A DNA stretch of 8,298 bases. It comes from Clostridiaceae bacterium (lineage in GTDB: Bacteria > Bacillota > Clostridia > DSM-8532). Position 1 is the stretch's first letter. Each line of letters starts with the position of its first letter. Where the stretch lies: positions 1 through 8,298 of the forward strand of contig JANYKF010000486.1 of the NCBI GenBank assembly GCA_025361665.1, in the 5' to 3' direction. The notes beneath the pieces are model-generated. The model was not told the DNA's origin, did not search any database, and saw only the letters and a program-made list of their open reading frames with translations. The position numbers and the translations under genes are program-made. Positions 6,688-8,298 of the stretch are shown here, in pieces.

Positions 6688-6716
6688 TTTACAAAGAACG
6701 TTTGTTCTTTTATAAT
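6688..6716 (+). promoter_or_regulatory. Sigma-A promoter of dinB
   Basis: -35 TTTACA (6688-6693, one mismatch to TTGACA), a 17-bp spacer, and a perfect -10 TATAAT (6711-6716). Transcription would start near 6723. This gives a long 5' leader of about 150 nt before the dinB start codon at 6876. It is the strongest promoter in the window by match to consensus. Confidence 0.8.
6693..6710. promoter_or_regulatory. LexA (SOS) operator inside the dinB promoter
   Basis: AAAGAAC-GTTT-GTTCTTT is an inverted repeat with 7-bp arms and a 4-bp centre. It contains GAAC-N4-GTTC, the core of the Bacillota LexA/DinR box. It lies in the promoter spacer, touching both hexamers, so bound LexA would block RNA polymerase directly. 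DinB is a classic SOS gene, which fits. Confidence 0.8.
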
Positions 6717-6735
6717 GAAGATGCCACCGCAGACC

Positions 6736-6761
6736 GGCCGTTCCCATGCATGGGGGCGGCC
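6736..6761 (+). promoter_or_regulatory. Strong hairpin in the dinB 5' leader
   Basis: A 26-nt inverted repeat centred at 6748.5: GGCCG (6736-6740) pairs with CGGCC (6757-6761), TT with GG as two wobble pairs in RNA, and CCCA with TGGG around a TGCA loop, giving 11 base pairs. It lies about 13 nt after the predicted transcription start and 115 nt before the start codon. No T-tract follows, so it is not an intrinsic terminator. It may stabilise the transcript or be incidental. A second, smaller palindrome, GAAGGATCCTTC, lies at 6827-6838. Confidence 0.5.
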
Positions 6762-6875
6762 CTCCTTGCTCAAGAAATCCGAAGGGTCATTGCCTTCCGA
6801 ATCGAAGGACTCTTCCCCGCCGGATTGAAGGATCCTTCCCAATCGAATTGAATGGACTGCCAAGGAGGGAACAAC

Positions 6876-8210
6876 ATGGCCGGAACCAATATGGGACATG
6901 TACATCCGGGCGCCGCTCCCGGCGGAAGCCGAAGGGCCGCATCCTCCCTGCGGAACGCCGCTTCCGAACGGGTCATCCTGCACATCGACGTCAATGCCGC
7001 CTTCCTCAGCTGGGAAGCCGCATACCGCCTGCAGCACGGAGACAAGGCGGATCTGCGCGGCATTCCCAGTGTTGTCAGCGGAGACGAGTCCACCCGCCAC
7101 GGCATCGTGCTGGCCAAATCGCTGCCGGCCAAACGGTGTGGCATCCAGACCGGCCAACTGCTGTGGCAGGCCCGGCGATTGTGCCCGAACCTGGTGGCCG
7201 TACCGCCGGACCCCGCGCTCTATATGGATTGCTCCAATGCGCTCATGGCGCTGCTGACCGCCTATAGTCCGTGCGTGGAGCGCTATTCCATCGACGAGTG
7301 CTTTCTGGAGCTTACCGGTTCCCCCCGCCTGCAGACACGGACTCCGAAAGAGATAGCCGACGAGATACGGGAAAAGGTGCGGCGGGAACTCGGCTTCACG
7401 GTGAGCATCGGCGTCTCGGTGAACAAGCTGCTGGCCAAGATGGCCTCCGAGCTGGAAAAGCCGGACAGGACCCACACGCTGTACCCGGACGAAATCCAGG
7501 AAAAGATGTGGACACTGCCCGTGCGTGAACTCTTCATGGTGGGGCCGCGCAGTGCGCCGCGCCTGTACCGCCTGAACATCTTCTCCATCGGGCATCTGGC
7601 GCAGACGGATCCCGCCCTGCTGCAGCGCCACTTCAAAAGTTTCGGCCGCCTGATGTGGCAGTTCGCCAATGGCCTGGACGACATGCCCGTCTCCGCTGAA
7701 ACCGCCGTGGCAAAGGCCATCGGCAACTCCGCCACCACCCCCTTCAACGTGGACACGGAGCAGGAGGCCTTGCTTTTCCTGCTTTCCCTGACGGAAACCG
7801 CCGCCATGAGGCTCAGGCAGGCGGACCTGCTGGCCCGGGTGGTTTCAGTGGCCATTCGCAAAACGGATCTTGCATTCGCATCTCACCAGCGCCGCCTGCC
7901 GATCCCCACCGATCACACCGGCACCCTCTTCGGCGTTGCGCGCGGCCTGTTTCGGGAACTGTGGACCGGAGAGCCGCTTCGGCACTTCGGTGTGGCCTTC
8001 TCGGAACTTGCGGATGATCAGTTCCTGCAGGCCAGCCTGTTCGACGAGGGCGGCAGTCCGCAGCAAAAGGCCCTTGACGCAAGCATTGACGCACTCCGCG
8101 CCCAACACGGGAAAGCAGCCCTGATCCGGGGCGCTTTCATCGCTTCCGGCATTCCGCCGATGGCGGGCGGCATGCCGGAAGGGCATCCGGGCATGCGGAA
8201 CCGGCTGTAG
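6876..8210 (+). CDS. dinB: DNA polymerase IV, Y-family translesion polymerase
   Basis: 444 aa. It performs error-prone synthesis past DNA lesions during the SOS response. Visible features: VILHIDVNAAF at 33-43 with metal ligand Asp38 and steric-gate Phe43; an AKSLPAKRCGIQTG stretch at 80-93 (fingers region); YSIDECF at 137-143 with catalytic Asp140 and Glu141; SIGVSVNKLLAKMASELEKP at 177-196; a helix-hairpin-helix-like stretch near 212-245; little-finger domain at about 285-380; and QASLFD at 385-390, which fits the QxxLF beta-clamp binding motif. The frame is open from an ATG at 6852, but the ATG at 6876 has AAGGAGG 7 nt upstream and is the better start. An N-terminal extension of about 31 residues rich in Gly/Ala/Ser precedes the palm domain, longer than in E. 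coli DinB. About 54 residues follow the clamp motif. The HIDVN-AAFLSWEA signature matches a clostridial DinB subgroup as I remember it. The gene has its own LexA-controlled promoter. Confidence 0.92.
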   Translation: MAGTNMGHVHPGAAPGGSRRAASSLRNAASERVILHIDVNAAFLSWEAAYRLQHGDKADLRGIPSVVSGDESTRHGIVLAKSLPAKRCGIQTGQLLWQARRLCPNLVAVPPDPALYMDCSNALMALLTAYSPCVERYSIDECFLELTGSPRLQTRTPKEIADEIREKVRRELGFTVSIGVSVNKLLAKMASELEKPDRTHTLYPDEIQEKMWTLPVRELFMVGPRSAPRLYRLNIFSIGHLAQTDPALLQRHFKSFGRLMWQFANGLDDMPVSAETAVAKAIGNSATTPFNVDTEQEALLFLLSLTETAAMRLRQADLLARVVSVAIRKTDLAFASHQRRLPIPTDHTGTLFGVARGLFRELWTGEPLRHFGVAFSELADDQFLQASLFDEGGSPQQKALDASIDALRAQHGKAALIRGAFIASGIPPMAGGMPEGHPGMRNRL

Positions 8211-8279
8211 CGGGGCAGTCCCGTTCTCACACGGCCTGCGCGGGATTGGCGCGGCTGAATGGGAAGTCAAGGAGACTGA

Positions 8280-8298
8280 TTGGAGCTTTGGATGAAGC
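8280..8298 (+). CDS. Possible start of a further gene, cut by the window edge
   Basis: AAGGAG at 8269-8274 lies 5 nt before a TTG at 8280. In the same frame an ATG at 8292 has GGAG 6 nt upstream. Only about six codons are visible (initiator-ELWMK if TTG is used), so no product can be named. The 69 nt between the dinB stop and this point hold no clear terminator. Confidence 0.3.

Noticed and set aside
6654..7631. A 325-codon minus-strand open frame opposite dinB
   Set aside because: It overlaps the dinB promoter and catalytic core and shows no family motif; it is a by-product of GC-rich codon use.
8211..8279. Hairpin CGGG-GCAGT-CCCG after dinB as a terminator
   Set aside because: The stem is only 4 bp and no T-tract follows.

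Overview
The window looks like chromosomal DNA of a low-to-moderate GC Gram-positive bacterium of the Bacillota, probably a Clostridia- or Erysipelotrichia-like anaerobe. Three things support this: strong GGAGG-type ribosome binding sites before every gene, a Bacillus-type LexA box (GAAC-N4-GTTC) in front of dinB, and a lipoprotein with a classic lipobox. The PurF-like and DinB proteins also match my memory of clostridial subfamilies. Genus-level placement is not possible from the sequence alone.

Layout, left to right. (1) A minus-strand lipoprotein gene fills 1-1642 and runs off the left edge. It has a convincing promoter at 1671-1699. (2) Directly behind that promoter lies a tandem array of seven 13-bp units (1703-1793). 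(3) A plus-strand pair follows: a NagB-family sugar-phosphate deaminase/isomerase (1898-2647) and, 25 nt later, a PurF-like phosphoribosyltransferase (2673-4076). The PurF-like protein lacks the catalytic N-terminal cysteine of the glutaminase domain. (4) A second minisatellite of 12-bp units (4104-4231) sits in the convergent gap and runs into the 3' end of the next gene. (5) Two minus-strand genes follow: a cytoplasmic GH28 (polygalacturonase-fold) protein (4215-5552) and, upstream of it in transcription order, a LigB/DODA-type extradiol dioxygenase (5658-6437). (6) A 438-bp divergent intergenic region carries the SOS-controlled promoter and a long 5' leader with a strong hairpin. (7) A Y-family DNA polymerase (dinB, 6876-8210) comes next. 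(8) A possible start of another gene lies at the right edge.

Most genes are of known family. The points most worth a second look are these. The PurF-like protein appears glutaminase-dead but keeps its PRPP loop and four Fe-S-type cysteines, and it is paired with an enzyme family that releases ammonia. Two minisatellites with related units bracket exactly that gene pair. The 12-bp array seems to have grown out of the 3' end of the GH28 gene. The GH28 protein keeps its catalytic aspartates but seems to have lost the GHG and RIK motifs. The LexA operator is embedded in the 17-bp spacer of the dinB promoter. I saw no tRNA, rRNA, CRISPR, insertion sequence or phage gene.
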